Part shown: piece by piece, positions 1 to 6,373 of the stretch | Layout: the number at the start of each line of letters is the position of its first letter | Numbering within the stretch: position 1 is the stretch's first letter | Source of the DNA: Anaerorhabdus sp036641015 | GTDB lineage: Bacteria > Bacillota_I > Bacilli_A > Erysipelotrichales > Erysipelotrichaceae | Direction: 5' to 3' | Length of the DNA stretch: 14,962 nucleotides | NCBI RefSeq assembly: GCF_036641015.1 | Contig: NZ_JAVWFO010000042.1 | Coordinates: 1-14,962 of the forward strand | Translations under genes and position numbers: made by a program | The notes under the pieces: model-generated | What the model was told of the DNA's origin: nothing | Seen by the model: the letters and a program-made list of their open reading frames with translations, nothing else | Databases searched by the model: none

Positions 1-56
1 GAATTAAGGTGGTACCGCGTTATTAAACGTCCTTTGTTAGGACGTTTTTTTTATTT
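1..56 (+). promoter_or_regulatory. T-box riboswitch, 3' part (antiterminator motif and terminator) of the tyrS leader
   Basis: Bases 6-19 read AAGGTGGTACCGCG, the hallmark T-box sequence that pairs with the free 3' end of uncharged tRNA. It is followed by an intrinsic terminator: AAACGTCCT (25-33), loop TTGTT, AGGACGTTT (39-47) and a T-rich tail. Directly downstream is tyrS, so the expected ligand is uncharged tRNA-Tyr: starvation for charged tRNA-Tyr would favour readthrough. The specifier loop and stem I lie upstream of the window, so tyrosine specificity is inferred from the gene and was not read. Confidence 0.92.
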
Positions 57-72
57 TCAGGAGGAGAAGAAA

Positions 73-1317
73 ATGAATTTTTTGGAAGAGTTAAAATGGA
101 GAGGTTTAGTTAAAGATTGTACTGATTTACTTGGATTAGAAGAGAAACTTAAAGAACCAGTTACAGCATATTGTGGATTTGATCCTACTGCTGATTCATT
201 ACATGTAGGTCACTTACAACAAATTATGTTATTACGTCGTTATCAAAATGCTGGACATCGCCCTATAGCGTTGTGTGGTGGAGGTACGGGGATGATTGGA
301 GATCCACGTCCAACAACTGAGCGTAAATTATTAACTGTTGAAGAGTTAAATTACAATGTTGATTGTTTAAAGAAACAGTTAGCTCATTTTATTGATTTTG
401 GAACTGATAAAGCTATATTACTTAATAACTATGATTGGTTGGGTAAATTTACGTTGTTGGAAGTATTAAGAGATTATGGAAAATATTTTAATGTTAGTTA
501 TATGTTAGCTAAAGATACCATTGCATCTCGTTTACAAACAGGAATTTCATTTACTGAATTTACTTATACAATTCTTCAAGCAATTGACTGGTTAAAGCTA
601 TATACAGAACACAATTGTGAATTACAAATTGGTGGATCTGATCAATGGGGTAACCTTGTATCGGGAGTTGATTTGATTCGTAAAGTTAAGGGTGATACTG
701 CAAAAGTATTTGGTATTACATCTCCATTAATTACGAAATCAGATGGTTCAAAATTTGGTAAGAGTGAAGGTAAAAATATTTGGTTAGATCCAACTAAAAC
801 AAATGCATATGATTTCTATCAATTTTGGTTTAATACAGCTGATACTGATATAATCGATTACTTAAAACGTTTATCATTAAAAACACCTGAAGAGATTATG
901 GCTTTGGAAGAATCTATGAAAGCAGCACCACACTTGCGTGAAGCGCAAAAAGCTTTAGCTGCTGAGTTAACTGAATTAGTACATGGATCAAATGGATTAG
1001 CATCAGCACTTAAAATTACTGAAACACTATTTAAAGGTGATATTAGAGACTTAACAGCTGATGAAATTCGTCAAGGATTAGCAGATGTACCTAAATTTAA
1101 AGTTGAAGATGGTGCAAATTTGATTGAAACACTTGTTGATTGTAAAGTGTGTCAAAGTAAGCGTGAAGCACGTGAATTAATTCAAAATGGATCTATACAA
1201 ATCAATGGCGAAAAAACTACTGATTTAGATGCAATACTTGAAAAGAAATCTGCTTTTAATTCAGAATTTACTATTATCAAAAAAGGTAAGAAAAATTACT
1301 TCACATTAGAATTCTAA
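73..1317 (+). CDS. tyrS: Tyrosyl-tRNA synthetase (tyrosine--tRNA ligase)
   Basis: Class I aminoacyl-tRNA synthetase that charges tRNA-Tyr with tyrosine using ATP, in the cytoplasm. The 414-residue product has the usual length. Visible motifs are FDPTADSLHVGH with the HIGH signature HVGH at 44-47, GGGTGMIGDP at 69-78, the tyrosine-pocket segment GGSDQWGN at 187-194, and the KMSKS equivalent KFGKS at 227-231. A C-terminal S4-type RNA-binding domain spans about 349-413 (VCQSKREARELI, NGSIQINGE). I chose the ATG at 73 because it follows CAGGAGGAGAAGAAA; the reading frame stays open upstream to a TTG at 34, but that lies in the T-box terminator. Expression is expected to be controlled by the T-box leader just upstream, and a strong terminator follows. 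Confidence 0.97.
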   Translation: MNFLEELKWRGLVKDCTDLLGLEEKLKEPVTAYCGFDPTADSLHVGHLQQIMLLRRYQNAGHRPIALCGGGTGMIGDPRPTTERKLLTVEELNYNVDCLKKQLAHFIDFGTDKAILLNNYDWLGKFTLLEVLRDYGKYFNVSYMLAKDTIASRLQTGISFTEFTYTILQAIDWLKLYTEHNCELQIGGSDQWGNLVSGVDLIRKVKGDTAKVFGITSPLITKSDGSKFGKSEGKNIWLDPTKTNAYDFYQFWFNTADTDIIDYLKRLSLKTPEEIMALEESMKAAPHLREAQKALAAELTELVHGSNGLASALKITETLFKGDIRDLTADEIRQGLADVPKFKVEDGANLIETLVDCKVCQSKREARELIQNGSIQINGEKTTDLDAILEKKSAFNSEFTIIKKGKKNYFTLEF

Positions 1318-1330
1318 GACTATAAAACTA

Positions 1331-1390
1331 AAAGTTTCTTGTATACATGACTAACTAGTAATTAAAGTCATTTGTATGAAGAAACTTTTT
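1331..1390 (+). terminator. Rho-independent terminator of tyrS
   Basis: AAAGTTTCTT (1331-1340) pairs perfectly with AAGAAACTTT (1379-1388), and an inner ATGACT/AGTCAT pair (1346-1351 / 1366-1371) extends the hairpin after a bulged segment. The right arm runs into a short T tract. It separates tyrS from the lipoprotein-murJ operon. Confidence 0.8.
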
Positions 1391-1470
1391 GCTTGTGAAA
1401 GTGTGAACTAATACCCTTGTATTATATGAATTTAGGAGAGTTTATGATAAAATATCCAAGAGGTGAGTTC

Positions 1471-1989
1471 ATGAAAAAATGGTGGGTAGTTTTAATTATT
1501 TCAATCCTTCTTTTAAGTGGGTGCCAAAGTAAAAATAGTAATGAACTCGATTCAAGAAAACTAGATGTTTATAAATCAAATATTGAAACTTTACAAGAAG
1601 TTAATTCTATAGCTGCGACATCAGATAATTTTATTGTTAGTAGTGAGATGAGTACATTAGCTGATGGTACACATAGATATTACATTATAATCGATAATGC
1701 AAATGAAAGTATGTATAATGTGCAATTGATGGCTTTAGAGGTAGGGGTTGATGCGAATTCTGTTATGGCTCCTTCAATTGGTATATTAGATGATGAAACC
1801 TATAATTTAATATCTAAGGATTCACCAGTTAAAGATGGATATGTTAAAGGATTAGTCTTAAGTGGGGACACAACAAGTAATTCTATTGATGTTAAATTAA
1901 TGATATCTTGGACAGATAAAAGTAATACAAAAAAACAAGAAGAGTTTTTACTACTTCATATTGATACTATGAGTAGTAATGGAGATTAA
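1471..1989 (+). CDS. Putative lipoprotein of unknown function
   Basis: The 172-residue product begins MKKWWVVLIISILLLSGC: basic n-region, hydrophobic core and lipobox LSGC. It should be lipidated by Lgt at Cys18, cleaved by signal peptidase II and anchored on the outer face of the membrane. The mature part is hydrophilic, without cysteines, and looks rich in beta strands around residues 40-165 (DGTHRYYIIIDNAN, YNVQLMALEVGV, DVKLMISWTDK), reminiscent of an Ig-like or FxLYD-type fold, but I do not recognise a family. I chose ATG 1471, after AGAGGTGAG, because it places the signal peptide correctly. In-frame ATG 1444, preceded by AGGAG, and TTG 1417 would add 9 or 18 residues. It lies 3 nt before murJ, so the two are likely cotranscribed and translationally coupled, which suggests an envelope role. 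Confidence 0.8.
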   Translation: MKKWWVVLIISILLLSGCQSKNSNELDSRKLDVYKSNIETLQEVNSIAATSDNFIVSSEMSTLADGTHRYYIIIDNANESMYNVQLMALEVGVDANSVMAPSIGILDDETYNLISKDSPVKDGYVKGLVLSGDTTSNSIDVKLMISWTDKSNTKKQEEFLLLHIDTMSSNGD

Positions 1990-1992
1990 ACG

Positions 1993-3624
1993 ATGACACA
2001 AAGACAAAAGCAATCTTTCATGGCGGGTGCTTTAACAAGTTCTGCTGGAATATTTATTTCTAAAGCTTTAGGGTTATTTTATTTAGTTCCATTAACAGCG
2101 ATGGCAACAGAAAATAACATGTTTTTTTATACTCAAGCTTATACATATTATGAATTATTATTAAATATTTGTACGGCAGGATTTCCATTCGCTATTGCAG
2201 CACTTGTCGCTCGATACGCTAATAAGAATGATTTTAAAACTGTTATGTTAGTAAGAAAACTATCTATGTCATTAATGCTTGCTTCAGGATTCGTTATTGC
2301 AATCGTATTTGCAGCTATTTCGTTTCCATTGGCAAAAGGTTCACTTGGTGCAAGTGCTCCAATAGAGGATATTAAAACATTACAAAATTGTTTTTTTATT
2401 TTAACTCTAGCGGTTATTTCAGTTCCTTTTTTAAGTGTTTTTAGAGGATTTTATCAAGGACTAAAAGAATTGAAAGTATATGCGGTATCACAAGTAATTG
2501 AACAAGTAACACGCATAGGATCTTTACTAGCTTTAGGTGCAATATGTATTTATATATTTAAACTAGAAAGTATATTTGCTATTTATATGGCGGTATTAGC
2601 TACTTCGTTAGCAGCAATTATTGCAATTGGTTATTACTATCGTTTTGATCGTAAAAATATTGGAGATTTAAATAGAGCTGCGAGATATCAAAAGGAACCG
2701 GCAGTTCCTGCAAAAGAATTATTTAAAGAATTATTGATATTTGGTATTCCTTATTTATTAGCTTCAATTTTAGGAAATAGTATGAGTCTAGTTAATAATT
2801 CATTCTTTATGAGTGCAGTAAAAGCAACTGCAGAGAATTATGATCATTACACTTTAATTTTAGGTATGATGCAAGGGACATGTAATAAACTTACTTCAAT
2901 TCCACAAGTACTAGCGATTGGTTTTGGTGCAGGGATTGTACCTTATCTTACTATCTCACTTGAAAATAAGAACTGGAAAGAATTACAAAAAAATGTATTG
3001 GATTGTTTAGATACTGTTCTTTATATTGGTATGCCTTTATTCTTATGTTTATTAGTACTTGCTGAACCGATTTATTATGTAATGTATGGAGATGCAAATC
3101 TTGCATTAGGTTCAGAGGTTCTTCGTTGGAGTAGTGCTATATCAATTACGGGTACATTGTCACCAATCTGTAGTTCAATGATGATGACATTAAGATTAAG
3201 AAGGCAAAGTTTATTTTACTTATTCATTGGATTTGTTGTTAAAGTAGTTTCATTCTTTTTATTAATTGATATGTTTGGCTATTCGGGAGCATTGACTTCA
3301 AGTATACTTACATCAATTGTTGTTATATTTTTGAACTTACAATTAATTCAAAACAAATATCATGTTCATTATGGTAGAACATTCAAAAGATTTTTTAGAA
3401 TATGTTTATGTCTATTTGCAATGAATGGCTCATTCGTATTATTACGTTTAATTGGGCTAGATGCAGTAGGTAATGGGAAATTGTATGGTGTCTTTATATT
3501 AGGGATTTATGGAATTGTAGGAATGGGAGTCTACTATTTTACTAGTGCTTGTTTGGGATTACCTAAAGCAATCTTAGGGGTTAATCTAACCGGCTTAATT
3601 AAAAAAATAGTAAAGAAAAAATAA
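1993..3624 (+). CDS. murJ: Lipid II flippase of the MurJ/YtgP type (MOP superfamily polysaccharide-type transporter)
   Basis: The product is a polytopic membrane protein of 543 residues with about 14 hydrophobic segments spread over its whole length, matching the size and layout of Bacillus YtgP (MurJ) and SpoVB-like proteins. The N-terminal AGALTSSAGIFISKALGLFY resembles the conserved first helix of this family, and SVFRGFYQGL (about 149-158) is the typical R-G-x-x-Q-G loop. Family members move lipid-linked cell-wall precursors across the membrane. MurJ rather than a capsule Wzx or sporulation SpoVB is favoured by the following RsuA-type gene, an arrangement I recall around Bacillus ytgP, and by the lack of glycosyltransferases nearby. 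The start at 1993 has GGAG 8-9 nt upstream. It sits 3 nt after the lipoprotein gene and 3 nt before the next gene. Exact substrate is inferred. Confidence 0.85.
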   Translation: MTQRQKQSFMAGALTSSAGIFISKALGLFYLVPLTAMATENNMFFYTQAYTYYELLLNICTAGFPFAIAALVARYANKNDFKTVMLVRKLSMSLMLASGFVIAIVFAAISFPLAKGSLGASAPIEDIKTLQNCFFILTLAVISVPFLSVFRGFYQGLKELKVYAVSQVIEQVTRIGSLLALGAICIYIFKLESIFAIYMAVLATSLAAIIAIGYYYRFDRKNIGDLNRAARYQKEPAVPAKELFKELLIFGIPYLLASILGNSMSLVNNSFFMSAVKATAENYDHYTLILGMMQGTCNKLTSIPQVLAIGFGAGIVPYLTISLENKNWKELQKNVLDCLDTVLYIGMPLFLCLLVLAEPIYYVMYGDANLALGSEVLRWSSAISITGTLSPICSSMMMTLRLRRQSLFYLFIGFVVKVVSFFLLIDMFGYSGALTSSILTSIVVIFLNLQLIQNKYHVHYGRTFKRFFRICLCLFAMNGSFVLLRLIGLDAVGNGKLYGVFILGIYGIVGMGVYYFTSACLGLPKAILGVNLTGLIKKIVKKK

Positions 3625-3627
3625 ATT

Positions 3628-4323
3628 ATGATGAGAATAGATAAATGCCTAGCTCATTTAGGGTATGGCACAAGAAAAGATGTAAAAAAAATTATAAGAA
3701 GTGGTATCGTTAGCATAAATGGAGTTATTTGTACTAAGGAAGATTTTAAATTTGATGAAGAAAACGATGAACTTTCGATTGATGGTGTTAATGTTCTTTA
3801 TTCAAAATATGTATATATCATGTTAAACAAACCACAAGGTGTAATTAGTGCAACTGAAGATGGATTACATGAAACAGTATTAAATTGTATTCAAGATTCT
3901 ACTAAGGGTTTATTCCCTGTTGGAAGACTTGATATTGATACTGAGGGTTTATGTTTAATAAGCAACGATGGACAATTAGCACATGATTTACTATCACCAA
4001 AAAAACATGTTGCTAAGACATATTATGTCGAAATCAGCAATCCATTAACTAGTGAACATATTAAATTATTAGAGTCTGGTATCACCATTGATGGTGATGA
4101 ATTATGTAAGCCAGCAAATGTAAAAATTCTTACAGATAATTCGTTGGAGTTAACAATCATGGAAGGAAAGTTTCATCAAGTTAAGAGAATGATGATTGCG
4201 TGTGATTCTGAGGTTACTTATTTAAAAAGATTAACAATAGGATCATTGGTGTTAGATAGTGAATTAGAACTAGGGGAATGGCGATATTTAACTGACCAAG
4301 AATTGGAAAGTTTGAAACAATAA
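3628..4323 (+). CDS. 16S rRNA pseudouridine synthase, RsuA/RluB/E/F family
   Basis: The 231-residue protein has an N-terminal S4 RNA-binding domain (about 1-58: MRIDKCLAHLGYGTRKDVKK, SGIVSINGV) and a pseudouridine synthase domain with MLNKPQGVISA (65-75) and the catalytic motif VGRLDIDTEGL (98-108), Asp102 being the nucleophile. A later conserved element is EGKFHQVKRM (179-188). The short size and S4 plus catalytic layout fit RsuA, which isomerises a uridine in the small-subunit rRNA (U516 in E. coli), better than RluB, which is longer. The target base here is not proven. Two adjacent ATGs (3628 and 3631) are possible starts, and no strong Shine-Dalgarno is present. The start lies 3 nt after murJ, so translation probably depends on coupling. 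A terminator follows. Confidence 0.93.
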   Translation: MMRIDKCLAHLGYGTRKDVKKIIRSGIVSINGVICTKEDFKFDEENDELSIDGVNVLYSKYVYIMLNKPQGVISATEDGLHETVLNCIQDSTKGLFPVGRLDIDTEGLCLISNDGQLAHDLLSPKKHVAKTYYVEISNPLTSEHIKLLESGITIDGDELCKPANVKILTDNSLELTIMEGKFHQVKRMMIACDSEVTYLKRLTIGSLVLDSELELGEWRYLTDQELESLKQ

Positions 4324-4343
4324 ATTTATATTTTTTATAGATA

Positions 4344-4368
4344 GCTCAACTGTTGTTGAGTTTTTTTA
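4344..4368 (+). terminator. Rho-independent terminator after the murJ-rsuA operon
   Basis: CTCAAC (4345-4350), loop TGTT, GTTGAG (4355-4360), followed by seven T residues. It ends the + strand operon that starts with the lipoprotein gene. Confidence 0.88.
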
Positions 4369-4395
4369 TTGAACATATGTGGGATATGATATACT
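4369..4395 (+). promoter_or_regulatory. Promoter with extended -10 for the paralogous membrane-protein pair
   Basis: TTGAAC (4369-4374) and TATACT (4390-4395) are separated by a short 15-nt spacer. The -10 is preceded by TATGA, giving TATGATATACT, a good match to the Gram-positive extended -10 TRTGnTATAAT. It starts immediately after the preceding terminator. The predicted start site near 4402 would leave a leader of only about 15 nt, with AAGGAG at its very 5' end. Confidence 0.7.
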
Positions 4396-4416
4396 TACTT
4401 TAAGGAGCGAATAATC

Positions 4417-4833
4417 ATGAAATTAAATAAAAAGATAATTTTAGCAATATTAACGATATTAGTTATTATCGGGTTTTCAATTTATTTGTTGATACCAAAT
4501 GAAGTAAATAGTTTTCTAACAAGCAACTCTGAGAGCGGAAACTTATATATTCTTTTCCTAGCACCTATTTTATATTTTTCTCCGGTTGCTCTATTAACAT
4601 TACTAAGTGGATTGAAGTTTACTAATTTTACAGAAGAAACATGTAAGAAATTGTTGGTATTTGTAATCATTACATTTATAGTTTATTATTTAGTTATATT
4701 TATGTTAGTGATATTACCTATTGGTATCCCAACTGCTTTATATAATTTAGTCAAATTTTTATTGATTAATAGTAATTATTTAGGATTTGTAATACTTGGT
4801 ATTATTTTTAGTGCTAGTCTAAAATTAGAGTAA
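4417..4833 (+). CDS. Small integral membrane protein of unknown function, paralogue 1
   Basis: The 138-residue protein is almost entirely hydrophobic, with about four membrane segments (near residues 6-27, 43-67, 80-107 and 117-135). I recognise no family and no catalytic motif. It is clearly related to the next gene: ILYFSPVALLTLLSGLKFT here against IMFFSFAALFALVTGLKFT there, and both contain a late LGI...AS segment. The start is the ATG at 4417, 9 nt after AAGGAG. It has its own promoter and probably forms a two-gene transcription unit with its paralogue. The number of membrane segments is judged by eye. Confidence 0.75.
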   Translation: MKLNKKIILAILTILVIIGFSIYLLIPNEVNSFLTSNSESGNLYILFLAPILYFSPVALLTLLSGLKFTNFTEETCKKLLVFVIITFIVYYLVIFMLVILPIGIPTALYNLVKFLLINSNYLGFVILGIIFSASLKLE

Positions 4834-4855
4834 TGTCAGAAAGTGAGGGATTATG

Positions 4856-5377
4856 ATGAAAAATAGAAGAAGTAAATTAATTGCATTTTATATTGTAGTT
4901 TTAGTTGTTTGTTCTGCTTTGTTGGTTATTTTTTATCCATCTGCATATGATTTAGTTAGATATAATTATGATTTAACTTGGTTACAAATATTAGGATTCT
5001 TTGTTTTGCCTATTATGTTTTTCTCATTTGCAGCTTTATTTGCTTTAGTTACAGGATTGAAATTTACTAAATTAAGTCATCAAACAAGTCGAATTATTCT
5101 TCTGATTTCTTTTGGAATTATGGGTGTTTATTTTGCAATTGCAATTGCTTGGATATTAGGCGTATCTTGGATTGGAAGTCTAATGTTAAAAATAGTTTCA
5201 ATAGTTTCGGACTTTAAATATTTATTTTTAGTATTAGGAATTATGATCAATGCTAGTATTGATCTTAAAGACTTAAATAGTGAATTGAATAATAGCGATG
5301 AACAAAGCGCAGATTCAATTAAAATGATGATTAAACCTATCGAAGAGAGTGAATCTTCAAATTTAAGTGATAAATAA
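4856..5377 (+). CDS. Small integral membrane protein of unknown function, paralogue 2
   Basis: This 173-residue protein has four predicted membrane segments like the preceding gene, of which it appears to be a tandem duplicate (shared core GLKFTxxxxxT, similar spacing of the hydrophobic blocks). It differs by a hydrophilic, acidic, serine-rich C-terminal tail of about 35 residues (from DLKDLNSELN to the end) that is missing in paralogue 1. Two consecutive ATGs exist, at 4853 and 4856; GTGAGG at 4843-4848 is better spaced for 4856. The gap to paralogue 1 is about 20 nt, which suggests one transcript. It ends just before a hairpin shared with the convergent ispH. No function can be assigned. 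Confidence 0.75.
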   Translation: MKNRRSKLIAFYIVVLVVCSALLVIFYPSAYDLVRYNYDLTWLQILGFFVLPIMFFSFAALFALVTGLKFTKLSHQTSRIILLISFGIMGVYFAIAIAWILGVSWIGSLMLKIVSIVSDFKYLFLVLGIMINASIDLKDLNSELNNSDEQSADSIKMMIKPIEESESSNLSDK

Positions 5378-5380
5378 GTA

Positions 5381-5404
5381 AAGACATCCACAATTGGATG
5401 TCTT
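5381..5404. terminator. Inverted repeat, likely bidirectional terminator between convergent genes
   Basis: AAGACATCC (5381-5389), loop ACAATT, GGATGTCTT (5396-5404): a 9-bp perfect stem between the + strand membrane-protein gene and the - strand ispH stop at 5406. T runs are weak on both strands (TCTTCTTAAT on +, TTTACTTATTT on -), so efficiency may be modest. Confidence 0.65.
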
Positions 5405-5405
5405 C

Positions 5406-6317
5406 TTAATCTAATAGATGTTTTATGTCAATCTTTAAATGTAATAACTTGTTTGTACTTGCATAGTTATTAAGTGATTGAATGACTTGGTTTGTTAGAT
5501 ATGTAGGGGTACTAGCACCGCTGGTAATAGCAACTCTATTGGCGTCTTTTAACCATTCTTCTTTGATGTCATTTGATGTTTCAATTAAATAAACATTTGG
5601 AATATTGTGTTCAATAGCAATCTCTTTTAATTTATTACTATTGTTTGATTTAGGATCACCTACAACAAATAAGCAATCAATATTTTCTAGTTTTTCAATT
5701 GCTTCTTGTCGAATACGAGTAGCGTTACATATCTCATCAAGAATCTCGATATTAGGATATTTTTCTTTAGCTGCTTCAAGTACTTTATAGATTTCTATAA
5801 TACTCATGGTAGTTTGATTTGTAACCATTATTTTGTTGTATTTTGGAAGATTTACTAAATCGTTTTCGTTTTCAATAAAGTGTACGTGTTCAGAGATAGC
5901 AATGACTGCTTCAGCTTCAGGGTGATGTTTCTTTCCTATATATAATACTTCATATCCTTTTGATAAATATTCTTTAACAATCAATTGTGTTTTTGTCACA
6001 TCATCACAAGATGCATCAACTACGATTAATCCTTTTTCAATTGCTTTATGATAGACTTCTTCACTTATTCCATGGGCAGTAAAAATAACTACACCAGATT
6101 TAATTTTATCTAATAATTCTAGTCTTGTTTTACCTTTTTCTTCGACACATTGTATGCCAAGTTGTTCACAAGCTTCCACGACATATTTGTTGTGTACAAT
6201 CATTCCTAACATAGTTATTGTTGTGTTAGGATATTTATGGGCAGTTTGTTTAGCTAAATTGATAGCACGAACCACTCCTTTACAATAACCACGTGGTATT
6301 ACAGGGATTATTTCCAT
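5406..6317 (-). CDS. ispH: 4-hydroxy-3-methylbut-2-enyl diphosphate reductase
   Basis: IspH (LytB) carries out the last MEP-pathway step, reducing HMBPP to IPP and DMAPP with a [4Fe-4S] cluster. The 303-residue protein shows the three cluster cysteines: Cys12 (RGYCKGV), Cys104 (DASCDDVTKT) and Cys197 (DEICNATRIRQEA). Substrate-site residues include His42 (VHN), His82 (TAHG), the HHPEAE segment (131-136) and TNQTT (166-170). The usual NSSNS-type loop reads KSNNSNKL (223-230), with one Ser replaced by Asn. I chose the internal ATG at 6317 over an in-frame ATG at 6359, because it starts at the family's conserved N-terminus and is preceded by AAAGGA. The gene is divergent from cshB, and ispG of the same pathway lies about 4 kb away on the same strand. 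Confidence 0.96.
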   Translation of the reverse strand: MEIIPVIPRGYCKGVVRAINLAKQTAHKYPNTTITMLGMIVHNKYVVEACEQLGIQCVEEKGKTRLELLDKIKSGVVIFTAHGISEEVYHKAIEKGLIVVDASCDDVTKTQLIVKEYLSKGYEVLYIGKKHHPEAEAVIAISEHVHFIENENDLVNLPKYNKIMVTNQTTMSIIEIYKVLEAAKEKYPNIEILDEICNATRIRQEAIEKLENIDCLFVVGDPKSNNSNKLKEIAIEHNIPNVYLIETSNDIKEEWLKDANRVAITSGASTPTYLTNQVIQSLNNYASTNKLLHLKIDIKHLLD

Positions 6318-6373
6318 TTCAACATTCCTTTCTGTGTCTAAAAATAGTATAATACACATGGAAGGATGATTCT
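6318..6373. promoter_or_regulatory. Divergent promoter region between ispH and cshB
   Basis: This 56-nt gap must drive both genes. On the + strand TATAAT lies at 6348-6353, with only a poor -35 candidate (TTCCTT, 6325-6330, spacer 17) and a predicted leader of about 14 nt. On the - strand TATACT (complement of 6346-6351) overlaps the same bases, also with a weak -35. The two -10 elements overlap, so the promoters probably exclude one another. The -10 assignment is reasonable; the -35 choices are weak. Confidence 0.45.

Noticed and set aside
6318..6359. Longer IspH starting at 6359 (extra 14 residues)
   Set aside because: The extension would cover the promoter region and lacks a Shine-Dalgarno; ATG 6317 has AAAGGA and matches the usual IspH start.
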